From NCBI GenBank assembly GCA_016187725.1, contig JACPJE010000055.1, forward strand, positions 1 to 64,000: 64,000 bases of DNA, read 5' to 3'. Under the pieces are notes generated by a model, which worked only from the letters and a program-made list of their open reading frames with translations, made no database searches and was not told where the DNA came from. Source of the DNA: Candidatus Latescibacterota bacterium (GTDB taxonomy: Bacteria; Latescibacterota; UBA2968; UBA8231). The translations under genes were made by a program, and so were the position numbers. This document shows, piece after piece, positions 18,349 through 27,531 of the stretch; the first letter of the stretch is position 1; each line of letters begins with the position of its first letter.

Positions 18349-19764
18349 CTACTTGGCGAAGATCACCTTGCGCACCTGTGCGGCCTGGCCCGCCTGCATC
18401 CGGACCAGGTACGCCCCGGTGGCCACGGGCCGGCCCTGGGCATCGGCGCCGTCCCACCAGACCTGGTACTCACCCGCTCCCTGGACCGCGTCCACCAGGG
18501 TATTCACCCGCTGGCCGCTCAGGTCGAAGATCTCCAGGCGGACCGCCCCGGTCCCGGCGAGCCGGTAGGGGATGGCGGTGGAACCGTTGAAGGGGTTGGG
18601 GTAGTTCTGCTGCAGGGCGGAAACTGTCGGCAGGGCCGCAGCCTCAGCCTCCACGGCCGTAGGCTCCTCCGCGAACCCCAGCTTTTCCATCTGGGCCCGG
18701 GTCAGGGGGGTGGCGAAGAACATCTGCGAGCCGTCCCAGGTGTCCTTGCCGAGGGAGGACCAGTTGTTGTTGTCCTGGCCGGCAGGGGTGGAGGGATCGC
18801 CGTTGAAGGTGATGAATTCCATCCTGAAGGTCCGCTGGTAGTCCTCGGGCATGGGCACGATCCCGTGGAGCCAGCCCAGGCTGCCGTCCTCGTTCAACCA
18901 GGCAAAGCGGATCTGGCCAGTCTCGTTGTACTCGCTGATCGCCGCGTTCTGGCCCCCAAAGTTGACGTGGCAGTCGGCGCAGACCCGCCCCTCGCTGGTG
19001 ATGGTGTGCGGGGTATAGGGGCCAAAGGCCACAAACCCTTTGCCCTCGTAGCTGAGGGACTGGAAGGAAGCCGGGTGCACCTTGTTGTCCTTAATCCGGT
19101 TGACCAGGAGCACGAAGTCGTGGATGGGTTGCTTGGCCCGCTTGACGTGGGCCTCCACCTGGCTCTCGAAGTGGCAGTTGTAGCAACTCACCACGCTCTT
19201 GCCGTGGCAGGCGGTGCAGTGGAGCTTGCCACCGTGGGGATTGTAGTCGGCGTGTTCCGCCGGCAGGCTGGAGGGGGCATGGCAGTTTTCGCAGTCGACC
19301 TTCATCGCCCCTGGCTCCAGCATCGAGCTGTACTGGGTGCCGTCCCCGTGCAGGTCCTGGGTGTTATGGCAGTCCCAGCACTGCATCCCTGCGCTGCGGT
19401 GCACGTCGGTGTATCCCAGCTTGGTGGCCTCGGTGGCCTGGCGGGAGTGGCAGCCGTAGCACTGCGACTCCTGGACATTGGCGAAGTCGGCAGAGGCGTG
19501 GCAGTCGCTGCAACTGGCCTGGTAGGGCTCGCTGTACGCCGCGCCGTTGGCATCCGTGGGTCCGTGGCAACTGGTGCAGCCCAGTTCTCCGATGCCAACC
19601 CCGGTCAGGGCCTCGAAACCGCCCTTGGCCTGGCCGTACCAGTAGTTCTTTCCGGGCCGGGTGGCGTGCAGGCTGGTGGCGAAGTTGCCGGGCTGGGCCA
19701 CCACTGCGGTGCAGGCCGCACCGACCAGCAGCAGGGAGAGCAATAAGCGGTTTCTTGTTTTCAT
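18349..19764 (-). CDS. Secreted octaheme c-type cytochrome with C-terminal sorting/FlgD-like domain
   Basis: Signal peptide MKTRNRLLLSLLLVGAACTAVVAQ; eight CxxCH (CTSCH, CSDCH, CYGCH, CWDCH, CENCH, CTACH, CYNCH, CADCH); C-terminal LQQNYPNPFNGSTAIPYRL...VRLEIFDLSGQRV...GAYLVRMQAG. Confidence 0.88.
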   Translation of the reverse strand: MKTRNRLLLSLLLVGAACTAVVAQPGNFATSLHATRPGKNYWYGQAKGGFEALTGVGIGELGCTSCHGPTDANGAAYSEPYQASCSDCHASADFANVQESQCYGCHSRQATEATKLGYTDVHRSAGMQCWDCHNTQDLHGDGTQYSSMLEPGAMKVDCENCHAPSSLPAEHADYNPHGGKLHCTACHGKSVVSCYNCHFESQVEAHVKRAKQPIHDFVLLVNRIKDNKVHPASFQSLSYEGKGFVAFGPYTPHTITSEGRVCADCHVNFGGQNAAISEYNETGQIRFAWLNEDGSLGWLHGIVPMPEDYQRTFRMEFITFNGDPSTPAGQDNNNWSSLGKDTWDGSQMFFATPLTRAQMEKLGFAEEPTAVEAEAAALPTVSALQQNYPNPFNGSTAIPYRLAGTGAVRLEIFDLSGQRVNTLVDAVQGAGEYQVWWDGADAQGRPVATGAYLVRMQAGQAAQVRKVIFAK

Positions 19765-19810
19765 ATAGTGCTCCTCGCTAAGGGGTTGTGGATCGCCTCG
19801 CACCTGTGCT

Positions 19811-19826
19811 TGCAAGCAGTGTGCCA
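19811..19826 (-). promoter_or_regulatory. Sigma-54 (RpoN) promoter, -24/-12 element
   Basis: Minus strand TGGCAC-ACTGC-TTGCA, exact match to the TGGCAC-N5-TTGC(A/T) consensus, about 47 nt upstream of the cytochrome ATG. Confidence 0.85.
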
Positions 19827-19885
19827 GGCTCCGCCGCCGGGCCCTGGCTCGCGGTCCATCTCCTTGCCGGCGAAGCAGAAACAAA

Positions 19886-19902
19886 AATCGCGCGGCGCGA
19901 TT
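19886..19902. promoter_or_regulatory. Palindrome AATCGCGC-G-GCGCGATT, candidate enhancer-binding site
   Basis: Perfect 8-bp arms, about 60-75 bp upstream of the sigma-54 -24 element, with a further GCGCGA half-site at 19911. Confidence 0.5.
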
Positions 19903-19974
19903 TCCGCGCAGCGCGACCGGGTGTTGGGTGTTCAAATTTTTTACACCGGACCAGGACGGCGTCCAGATTTTTGA

Positions 19975-21330
19975 CTAGATCAAGCCATACTCTCTGAGCC
20001 GGGTCTGCAGGGTCTGGCGGGAGATGCCCAGGATCCTGGCCGCCTCGGTGCGGTTGCCCCCCGTCTTCTCCAGGGTCTTGAGGATCAGTTCCCTCTCCAC
20101 CTCCCCGAGGGAATGCCCTGCCTGGACCCCGCTCTCCCCTCGCTGGGAGGGCGCCGGCCAGCAGTTCTGCACTGGCCGCGGCAGGCAGTCCACGTCCAGG
20201 TACTCTGCCGGGCACAGGATCACCGCCCGCTCGACGGCGTGCTCCAGTTCCCGCACGTTTCCCGGCCAGTCGTAATGGACCAGCAGGCTCATGGCGCGCG
20301 GCGCGAACCCTCGCAGAGGCCGCTGGTGCTTCTCGGCGTACAGGCGCAGGAAGTGGTCGGCCAACAGGGGGACGTCCTCCCGCCGCTCTTGCAGGGAGGG
20401 CAACTGCAGCGGGACCACGGAAAGGCGGAAATAGAGATCCTCCCGGAAATTCCCCCGCCGCACTGCCTCGTCCAAATCCTGGTTGGTGGCGGCGATGATC
20501 CGCACATCCACCGGGATGGAGCGCTCGCCCCCCAGCCGCTCGATCTGCCGTTCCTGGAGCACCAGCAGGAGCTTGGCCTGGAGCGCCGCGGGCATGTCGC
20601 AGATCTCGTCCAGGAAGAGGGTGCCCTGGCCCGCCTGCTCGAACTTGCCCAGGTGCCGCTGGACCGCCCCGGTGAAGGCGCCCCGCTCGTGGCCGAACAA
20701 CTCGCTCTCCAGCAGGCCGGCGGGGATGGCCGCGCAGTTGACCGTGACCAAGGGGTGTTCCCGGCGCGGGCTGGCATGGTGGAGGGCCTGGGCCACCAGG
20801 CCCTTGCCGGTGCCGCTGGCGCCGGTGATCAGCACCGTGGCGTCGGTGGGCGCCACCAGCGCCATGGTCTCAAACAGCGCGCGCATGGGTTTGCTCTGCC
20901 CGATGAGGCGGCCAAAACCGCCCTGTTCTCCCAGCCGCTCCCGCAGGGCCTGGTTCTCGGCCTTCAGGTGGAAGTGCTCCAGGGTCCGGGAGATGGACAG
21001 CAGCAACTCGTCGGTGTCCAGGGGTTTGGTCAGGTAGTCGTAGGCCCCGATCTTGAGGGTCTGCACCGCGGTGTCCACCGCGGCGTAGGCGGTCATGATC
21101 AGCACCGGCAGGGAGGGGTTGATAGATTTGATCCGCCGCAGGGCCTCCACCCCGTCAAGGCGGGGCATCCTCAGGTCCAGCAACACCAGGTCAAAGGCCT
21201 GGGCCTCGACCTGGCGGACCGCCTCCTCGCCGTCCCCTGCCTCGGCGGTGGTGTACCCCTCGGCAGCCAGGGTGGCGCGGAGCATGGCCCGGTGGGAGGC
21301 ATCGTCGTCGGCGATCAGGATCTTTGACAT
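19975..21330 (-). CDS. Sigma-54-dependent response regulator (NtrC/ZraR type)
   Basis: REC domain (DDD, LLDLRMPRLDG, TKPLD), AAA+ GASGTGKG, GAFTGA loop, C-terminal Fis-type HTH. Confidence 0.93.
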   Translation of the reverse strand: MSKILIADDDASHRAMLRATLAAEGYTTAEAGDGEEAVRQVEAQAFDLVLLDLRMPRLDGVEALRRIKSINPSLPVLIMTAYAAVDTAVQTLKIGAYDYLTKPLDTDELLLSISRTLEHFHLKAENQALRERLGEQGGFGRLIGQSKPMRALFETMALVAPTDATVLITGASGTGKGLVAQALHHASPRREHPLVTVNCAAIPAGLLESELFGHERGAFTGAVQRHLGKFEQAGQGTLFLDEICDMPAALQAKLLLVLQERQIERLGGERSIPVDVRIIAATNQDLDEAVRRGNFREDLYFRLSVVPLQLPSLQERREDVPLLADHFLRLYAEKHQRPLRGFAPRAMSLLVHYDWPGNVRELEHAVERAVILCPAEYLDVDCLPRPVQNCWPAPSQRGESGVQAGHSLGEVERELILKTLEKTGGNRTEAARILGISRQTLQTRLREYGLI

Positions 21331-21331
21331 C

Positions 21332-22579
21332 TCAGGCTTCGAGCGGCAGTTCGACGCGGAAGGTGGTCCCTGCTCCCGGACGGCTCTCCAGGCGGATCTG
21401 GCCGCGGTGGCCCTGGACAATGCTGTGGACAATGGCCAGCCCCAGGCCGGTCCCTCCCTGCTTGGTGGTGAAGAAAGGGTCGAAGACCCGCATCCGGTCC
21501 TGGTCCCCGATGCCACTGCCGGTGTCGGCAACGCTCAGCTCGACCTGCTCCCCGATGCGGCGCATGCCCAGTGCCAGCTCCCCTCCTTTGTCCATGGCCT
21601 CCACTCCGTTGCGGATCAGGTTGACCAGCACCTGGACCAGCATGTCCCGGTCCACCGGAACCCTGGGCAGGCCAGCCTCCAGGTCGCGGTGCAGGGCGAT
21701 GGCTTTCTCCTGGATCTCGGGCTGACACAGCAGGAGCGCGTGCTCCACCACCTCGGCCAGGTCCACCGGGGCGCGCTGCGGCAGCGCCGGTTGCGCAAAG
21801 CTCAGCAGGTCGGTGATCACCCGGTTGAGGCGGTCCACCTCCCGCACCAGCAGCTCGGCGTACTCCCCGTCCTCGGTGGAGCCGCGGTACTTGCGCTGGA
21901 AAAAGCGGGCAAAACCCCTGATCGAACTGAGGGGATTGCGCAGCTCGTGGGCCACGCCGGCCACCATCCTCCCCATGCTGGCCAACCGCTCCGAGCGCTG
22001 GAGCTGATCCTCCAGGTCGCGCAGTTCCCGCAGGTCGCGCAGCACGATCACCGCGCCCAGCGCCTCGCCCTCGCCGTCGCGCAATTGGGAGGCGCTGACG
22101 CTGACCTCCACCTTCTTGCCGCTGAGGGAAACGCAACTCATCTCCTTCTCCAGGAGCCGCTCCCCCCGCTCGATGGTCGGCTCCAGACGGCAGTCCCCCT
22201 GGGCCACCAGTTCGTAGTAATAACGCCCCCCTGCCTGCGCCGCGCTTACCCCCAGCAGGTCGCAGGCCACCCCGTTGATGGAGATCAGCCGGCCCTGACG
22301 GTCCACGGAGATGACGCCGTTGGAGATGCTCTCCACCACGTGCTGGGCATAACTCTGAGCCTGCCCGAGCGCCTGATTGGCAGCGCGCAACTGGCGGGAG
22401 GCCAAGAGCAGGTAAAGCGCCGTTCCCCCCAGCAGCAGGATCACCGCGCTGGTGCCCACCACCATCGCCTGTTCGCGCTGGTGATGGGTATAGGCATAAT
22501 AGCCCTGCAAGACCATCAGCAGCGCGACCGCGGCGATGATCCACAGGGCAAGGGCTGCGCCTCTGTTTGAGCCTGGCAT
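21332..22579 (-). CDS. Membrane PAS sensor histidine kinase (partner of the downstream response regulator)
   Basis: TM segments, PAS domain, H-box VAGVAHELRNPLSSIRGFARF, N box NLIRNGVEAM, DTGSGI, TGLGLAIVHSIVQGHRG. Confidence 0.92.
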   Translation of the reverse strand: MPGSNRGAALALWIIAAVALLMVLQGYYAYTHHQREQAMVVGTSAVILLLGGTALYLLLASRQLRAANQALGQAQSYAQHVVESISNGVISVDRQGRLISINGVACDLLGVSAAQAGGRYYYELVAQGDCRLEPTIERGERLLEKEMSCVSLSGKKVEVSVSASQLRDGEGEALGAVIVLRDLRELRDLEDQLQRSERLASMGRMVAGVAHELRNPLSSIRGFARFFQRKYRGSTEDGEYAELLVREVDRLNRVITDLLSFAQPALPQRAPVDLAEVVEHALLLCQPEIQEKAIALHRDLEAGLPRVPVDRDMLVQVLVNLIRNGVEAMDKGGELALGMRRIGEQVELSVADTGSGIGDQDRMRVFDPFFTTKQGGTGLGLAIVHSIVQGHRGQIRLESRPGAGTTFRVELPLEA

Positions 22580-22728
22580 CACTGGGTTTGTGGATGAACT
22601 GGGGTGATGCAAGTAAGTTACTCAGCCGCGCTGGGGCGGGCAATTGCGTGCCTTGCCTCACTTGAAATCCCCGCGCTGATCCTCTATTCTAAGAAAACCC
22701 CCTTTCGGCCTCCAGGAGCGCGCCGGCT

Positions 22729-25680
22729 TTGACCCACCCTCTCACTCCCGAACCGCCCGAGCCCCTGGCCGAGTACCTGGACTATCTCAAGAGCCGGGTC
22801 ATCGGCGACGCCATCGTCCACCACCAGCTCATCCCGCCCCGGCCCGAGCGCCTGGCCGAGGACCAGGGGCAGTTGCCCCCGCGGGTACAGCAGGTGGTGC
22901 GAGCCGCCGGCATCGAGCAGCTCTATTCCCACCAGGCCGAGAGCATCAACCAGATCCTGGCCGGCCGCCACGTGGTGGTCTGCACCCCCACGGCCAGCGG
23001 CAAGACCCTGATCTACAACGCCGCGGTGCTGGCCTCGCTGCTGGAGGACCCCAATGGCCACGCCCTGTACCTCTTTCCGCTCAAGGCCCTGGAGCAGGAC
23101 CAGCTCGACGAGGCCCTGACCCTCATCGACAAACTGGGCGGCCAGTTGCGGGCCGCCGTGTACGACGGCGACACCCCCGACTACCAGCGCAAGAAGATCA
23201 AGGCCGCCCCGCCTCAGCTCTTGATCTCCACCCCGGACATGCTGCACGCCGGCATCCTCGCCTTCCACGAGCAGTGGGCTGCCTTCTTCGCCAAGCTGCG
23301 CTACGTCGTCATCGACGAGCTGCACACCTACAGCGGCATCTTCGGCACCCACGTGCTGCACCTCTTCCGCCGGCTCAACCGGCTCTGCGCCTTCTACGGC
23401 AGCACACCCGTGTACATCACCTGCTCGGCCACCATCGGCAATCCCGAGGAGTTGGCCCGCAACCTGCTCAACCGGCCTTTCCAGGTCATCGCCGAAAGCG
23501 GGGCCCCGGCCGCGGCCCGCCATTTCCTGCTGCTCAACCCCATCGAGAGCCCCAACACCCTGGCTGCCCGCCTGCTGCAACTGAGCGTGGCCCGCGAATT
23601 CCGCACCATCGTCTTCACCCGCGCCCGGCTGATCACCGAATTGATCTACCGCTGGGTCACCCAGAGCCGCCGCGACCTGCGGCAGCTCATCAGCTCCTAC
23701 CGCTCCGGGTACCTGCCCGAGGAGCGCCGCCAGATCGAGGCCGCCCTCTTCAGCGGCGATCTGCTGGGGGTGGTCTCCACCTCGGCCCTGGAGCTGGGCA
23801 TCGACATCGGCGGCCTGGACGTGTGTATCTTGGTGGGTTATCCGGGTTCGGTGGTCAACACCTGGCAGCGGGCCGGGCGGGTGGGCCGCTCGGGTCGCCA
23901 GTCTCTGGTGCTGCTCCTGGCCAGCCAGGACGCCCTGGTCCAGTTCTTCATGAAACACCCGGCCCAATTCTTTGGCCGCGCCCTCGAAGAGGCGGTGGTG
24001 GACCCGGGCAACAAGTACATCCTCAAGGCCCACCTGGCCTGCGCTGCCCAGGAACTGCCCTTGATGGCCGAGGAGCCCGAGTACCAAATGCCCAACTGGC
24101 GCGAGGCCGTGGACGAACTCGTGGCGGAGGGCGGCCTCCTGCAGAGCGCCGAGGGGGGTTCCTGGCACGCCGGCCGCAAGCAGCCCCAGCGCCTGGTGAA
24201 CCTGCGCAGCATCGGCGAGTCGTGGACCCTGTACGAAAAGGAGAGCCGCGCCCTCATCGGCACCATCAGCGGCGGCCAACTCTATTCCGAGTGTTATCCG
24301 GGGGCCATCTACCTGCACCGGGGCAAGCAATTCCTCATCACCAGCCACGATCCCCAGCGCCGGCACATCTGCGCCGAGGAGGTGGAGGCCGCGTACTACA
24401 CCCGGCCCAAGACCGAGAAGGAGACCGAGGTGCTGGCTGAATTGCGCTCCCGGCCCCTGGCCAACTGCCTGGCCAAGCTGGGCCGGCTCAAGGTGAGTTC
24501 CCAGGTGGTGGGTTTCGAGAAGGTGCGGGTGGGCGACCAGGTGGTGCTCTCCCAGCACCCATTGGAGGCGCCGGTGGAACACTTCGAGACCATCGGTTTC
24601 TGGCTGGAGCTGGAGACCCCCTTCAAGAAGGAGTTGCGGCGGCGCGGCTTCCACCACATGGGCTCCATGCACGCGGTGGAGCACGCCATGAAATCCCTCT
24701 TCCCGCTGCTGGCGCTGAGCAACCGCACGGACGTGGGCGGCATCTGCTACCCGCTCCACCCGCAGTTGCGCAAGGGGGCCATCTTCGTGTACGACTACCA
24801 CCCCGGCGGCATCGGCCTGGCCGAAAAGGGCTACGCCCTGCTGGACCGGCTGCTGGAAATGACCCTCGAACTGATTGAAGGATGTGACTGCGAAGGGGGC
24901 TGTCCCTCCTGCATCCACTTTCCCACCTGCGGGGCGGGCAATGTGCCCCTGGACAAGGCCGGGGCCATCTATCTCCTGCACCTGCTCACCGGCCGCCAGC
25001 AACTGCCCATAGGCAGCGGGCCCGACTCGCCGGTGGAGGAAGAACCGCCCATCTTCGCCGGCTGGGAGGAGGAGGAAGCGCCGCCCGCTGAGCCCGAGAA
25101 ACCCCGTGGCCCCCACGTGGTGGTCTTCGACCTGGAGACCATGCGCAGCGCCGCCGAGGTGGGCGGCTGGGACAAGGCCCAGCTGATGGGCATGTCCGTG
25201 GGCGTGGTGTGGGACAGCTGGTTGGGGGAATGCCAGAGCTATTTCGCCGACCAGGCCGAGGCCCTGGTCGAGCATCTGCGCCGGGCCGAACTGGTGGTGG
25301 GCTTCAACATCGCCGGCTTCGACTACCGGGTGCTGGCCGGGTACAGCCCCTTCGATTTCAGCCAGCTCAACACCCTCGATATCCTGCAGGAGGTCTACGG
25401 CCGGCTCAAACACCGGGTCAGCCTCGACGCCCTGATCCGCGCCACCCTCAACCGCGCCAAGACCGCCGACGGGCTGCAGGCCCTCCAGTGGTACAAGGAG
25501 AGCCGGCTCGACCTGATCGAGGAGTACTGCCGCAAGGACGTGGAAGCCACCCGCGACCTCTTCCAGTATGGGCTGGACCAGGGTTACCTGCTCTTCGACC
25601 GCAAGGACCAGGCCCGCCTGCGCGTACCGACCGAATGGAACCTCGAAGAACTCGCGGCGCGGAAAAAGAAGGCCCCGTAA
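22729..25680 (+). CDS. MrfA/YprA-type SF2 helicase with zinc-binding DUF1998-like region, fused to MrfB/YprB-type DEDDy exonuclease
   Basis: TPTASGKTLIY, VVIDELHTY, CSATIGNP, QRAGRVGRSGR, CDCEGGCPSCIHFPTC; C-terminal VVFDLET, VVGFNIAGFDYRVL, YCRKDVEATRDL. Confidence 0.88.
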   Translation: MTHPLTPEPPEPLAEYLDYLKSRVIGDAIVHHQLIPPRPERLAEDQGQLPPRVQQVVRAAGIEQLYSHQAESINQILAGRHVVVCTPTASGKTLIYNAAVLASLLEDPNGHALYLFPLKALEQDQLDEALTLIDKLGGQLRAAVYDGDTPDYQRKKIKAAPPQLLISTPDMLHAGILAFHEQWAAFFAKLRYVVIDELHTYSGIFGTHVLHLFRRLNRLCAFYGSTPVYITCSATIGNPEELARNLLNRPFQVIAESGAPAAARHFLLLNPIESPNTLAARLLQLSVAREFRTIVFTRARLITELIYRWVTQSRRDLRQLISSYRSGYLPEERRQIEAALFSGDLLGVVSTSALELGIDIGGLDVCILVGYPGSVVNTWQRAGRVGRSGRQSLVLLLASQDALVQFFMKHPAQFFGRALEEAVVDPGNKYILKAHLACAAQELPLMAEEPEYQMPNWREAVDELVAEGGLLQSAEGGSWHAGRKQPQRLVNLRSIGESWTLYEKESRALIGTISGGQLYSECYPGAIYLHRGKQFLITSHDPQRRHICAEEVEAAYYTRPKTEKETEVLAELRSRPLANCLAKLGRLKVSSQVVGFEKVRVGDQVVLSQHPLEAPVEHFETIGFWLELETPFKKELRRRGFHHMGSMHAVEHAMKSLFPLLALSNRTDVGGICYPLHPQLRKGAIFVYDYHPGGIGLAEKGYALLDRLLEMTLELIEGCDCEGGCPSCIHFPTCGAGNVPLDKAGAIYLLHLLTGRQQLPIGSGPDSPVEEEPPIFAGWEEEEAPPAEPEKPRGPHVVVFDLETMRSAAEVGGWDKAQLMGMSVGVVWDSWLGECQSYFADQAEALVEHLRRAELVVGFNIAGFDYRVLAGYSPFDFSQLNTLDILQEVYGRLKHRVSLDALIRATLNRAKTADGLQALQWYKESRLDLIEEYCRKDVEATRDLFQYGLDQGYLLFDRKDQARLRVPTEWNLEELAARKKKAP

Positions 25681-25692
25681 ACAGACAGCGGC

Positions 25693-25790
25693 GGGGCCAG
25701 CGAGCGGTAGCGAGCGAGGGAGAAGGACGCGCCTTGAGAAAGGCTGGAGTGGGTCGCTCCCCGACGCCCCCGGCGCCCACTGCCCTCAGG
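25693..25790. repeat. Structured intergenic repeat, truncated copy C (right arm only)
   Basis: GGACGCGCCTTGAGAAAGGCTGGAGTGGGTCGCTCCCCGACGC matches the right end of copies B/D. Confidence 0.65.
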
Positions 25791-26247
25791 AGTTGAAATT
25801 CTCCAGCAGCTCCACCGCCACCGCCAGCTCGTGTTCGCTGCTCAGGTAGGTGTAGCGCCCGCCCGTATAATCCCCCTGCTGCACCACCGGAATCCCCCTG
25901 GCCGCCAGTTCGCTGGTCACTTGGTCCGTGCCCTTGACCCGCAGCGCCAGGTGGTGCACCCCCTCGCCCTTCTGCTCCAGAAAATCCCTCCAGGTGCTCG
26001 GACCGCCGATGGGCTCGATCAGCTCCAGGCTCAATTGTTCCCCCATCTTGAAGAAGGCCAGCTTGGCGCGCGCCTCGGTGGGGGCGCCCTGGTATCGGGT
26101 GTGGGCCTCGGACTGGGGCGCGGTGGTGATGATGGCCGGCACCTCCACCCCGAAGAGGGCGGCGTATTTCTTCGCCGAAGCCTCGATATCGCGCACCACC
26201 AGCCCCACCTGGCAGATGACATTGGAACCGAAATAGTTTTTGCCCAT
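25786..26247 (-). CDS. VOC-family (glyoxalase/methylmalonyl-CoA epimerase-like) protein
   Basis: QVGLVVRDIEASAKKYAALFGVEV, LELIEPIGG, GVHHLALRV. Confidence 0.85.
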   Translation of the reverse strand: MGKNYFGSNVICQVGLVVRDIEASAKKYAALFGVEVPAIITTAPQSEAHTRYQGAPTEARAKLAFFKMGEQLSLELIEPIGGPSTWRDFLEQKGEGVHHLALRVKGTDQVTSELAARGIPVVQQGDYTGGRYTYLSSEHELAVAVELLENFNS

Positions 26248-26315
26248 GGCCTCTTCCTCTGTCTTGAGTGTATGCCCTATATTTACCAGCTAATAATAGG
26301 CGAAAGGAAGGTCCG

Positions 26316-27284
26316 ATGAAAGTCAGAGCAGCGCGATTGGTGGCCCCGAGGAAATGGCAGCTCGTCGAAGAGGAGAAACCGCAACCCAGACCCGGCAACA
26401 TGCTGGTGCGCATCCAGCAGGTGGCCATCTGCGGCAGCGACAAGCCCTCCTTCTGCGGTTTCCACGATTCCTATCCCCTGCCCACCGGTAGCACCGGGCA
26501 CGAGGGCCTGGGGGGGGTGGAGGCCTGTCCTTCGGGGACCTACAAAGAAGGGGAGCGGGTGTTGCTCTCCGGCTTCGACCGGGGCCTCTTCCAGGAATAC
26601 GTGCTGGCCGAGGACCACGGCGTGGTGCGCCTGCCCCAGGACTTCGCCCCCGAGGTGGTGCTGATGAGCCAGTTGCTGGGCACGGTCATCCACAGCTTCT
26701 ACAAGCTGGGCAACCTGATCAACCAGCGGGTGGTGGTGATCGGCCAGGGTGCCGTGGGCCTGCTCTTCGACGCGGTGCTGCGCAACCTGGGCGCCCGCCA
26801 GATCATCGGGGTGGACCTGTTGGATTACCGGCTGGAACTGGGCCGCAAGCTGGGCGCCACCCACACCATCAATCCCCAGAAGCAGCCCCTGGCCGAAACC
26901 GTGGCGCAAATCACCGAGGGAGAGCTGGCCGACCTGGTGGTGGAGGCTGTAGGGGAGGAGGAAACCCTCAACCAGATCCACCTACTGGCGCGGCGCAACG
27001 CCTCGGTGATCTGCTTCGGGGTGCCGGACAAGGCCGGCCACGAGGGGCAGGTCTCCCTGGGCTTCATGGACATGTTCCGCAAGGAGCTGCGCCTGATCAC
27101 TTCGGTGGGCCCGGAGCCGTGGAAGGATTACACCATCGCCCGGGACTGGATCGTGCAGGGCCGGCTGGACCTGAGCCCCGTCGTCAGCCACGTGCGCCCC
27201 TTCGAGACCATCCAGGAATCCTTCGAGATGGCCTTCGACTACCCGGAGCGGGACAAGGTGGTAAAGATCGTGCTGGCGTTCTGA
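26316..27284 (+). CDS. Medium-chain zinc-type alcohol dehydrogenase
   Basis: AICGSDKPSF, GHEGLG, VVIGQGAVGLLFDAVLRNLGARQIIGVD. Confidence 0.87.
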   Translation: MKVRAARLVAPRKWQLVEEEKPQPRPGNMLVRIQQVAICGSDKPSFCGFHDSYPLPTGSTGHEGLGGVEACPSGTYKEGERVLLSGFDRGLFQEYVLAEDHGVVRLPQDFAPEVVLMSQLLGTVIHSFYKLGNLINQRVVVIGQGAVGLLFDAVLRNLGARQIIGVDLLDYRLELGRKLGATHTINPQKQPLAETVAQITEGELADLVVEAVGEEETLNQIHLLARRNASVICFGVPDKAGHEGQVSLGFMDMFRKELRLITSVGPEPWKDYTIARDWIVQGRLDLSPVVSHVRPFETIQESFEMAFDYPERDKVVKIVLAF

Positions 27285-27312
27285 ATACGAGCGGCGGGGA
27301 GATGACCCTGTA

Positions 27313-27502
27313 GGTTTTTCTCGGGGAGTGGTTGGGTAGGGAAGACCGCGTGGCGGGTGGGTCGGGTAGCAGAGCGGCAGCGAGCGAGGCGCAACGCCCC
27401 AACGTATGGGGCGTTGCGGGGGAAGGGTCTTGGGGGAGGGCAGCGCTTTTTGCGCCGCACCCCATACGTTGGGGTGCGGCGGGACGCGCCTTGAGAAAAA
27501 CC
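27313..27502. repeat. Structured intergenic repeat, copy D
   Basis: Arms GGTTTTTCTC (27313-27322)/GAGAAAAACC (27493-27502); hairpins at 27391-27417 and 27454-27480. Confidence 0.88.
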
Positions 27503-27531
27503 GAAATGGGTCGCTCCCCGACGCGCACCGC

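Noticed and set aside
22684-25413. 909-aa minus-strand ORF antisense to the helicase-exonuclease gene
   Set aside because: Shadow ORF caused by high GC; His/Gly/Gln/Val-rich composition with no motif, while the plus strand has clear catalytic motifs.
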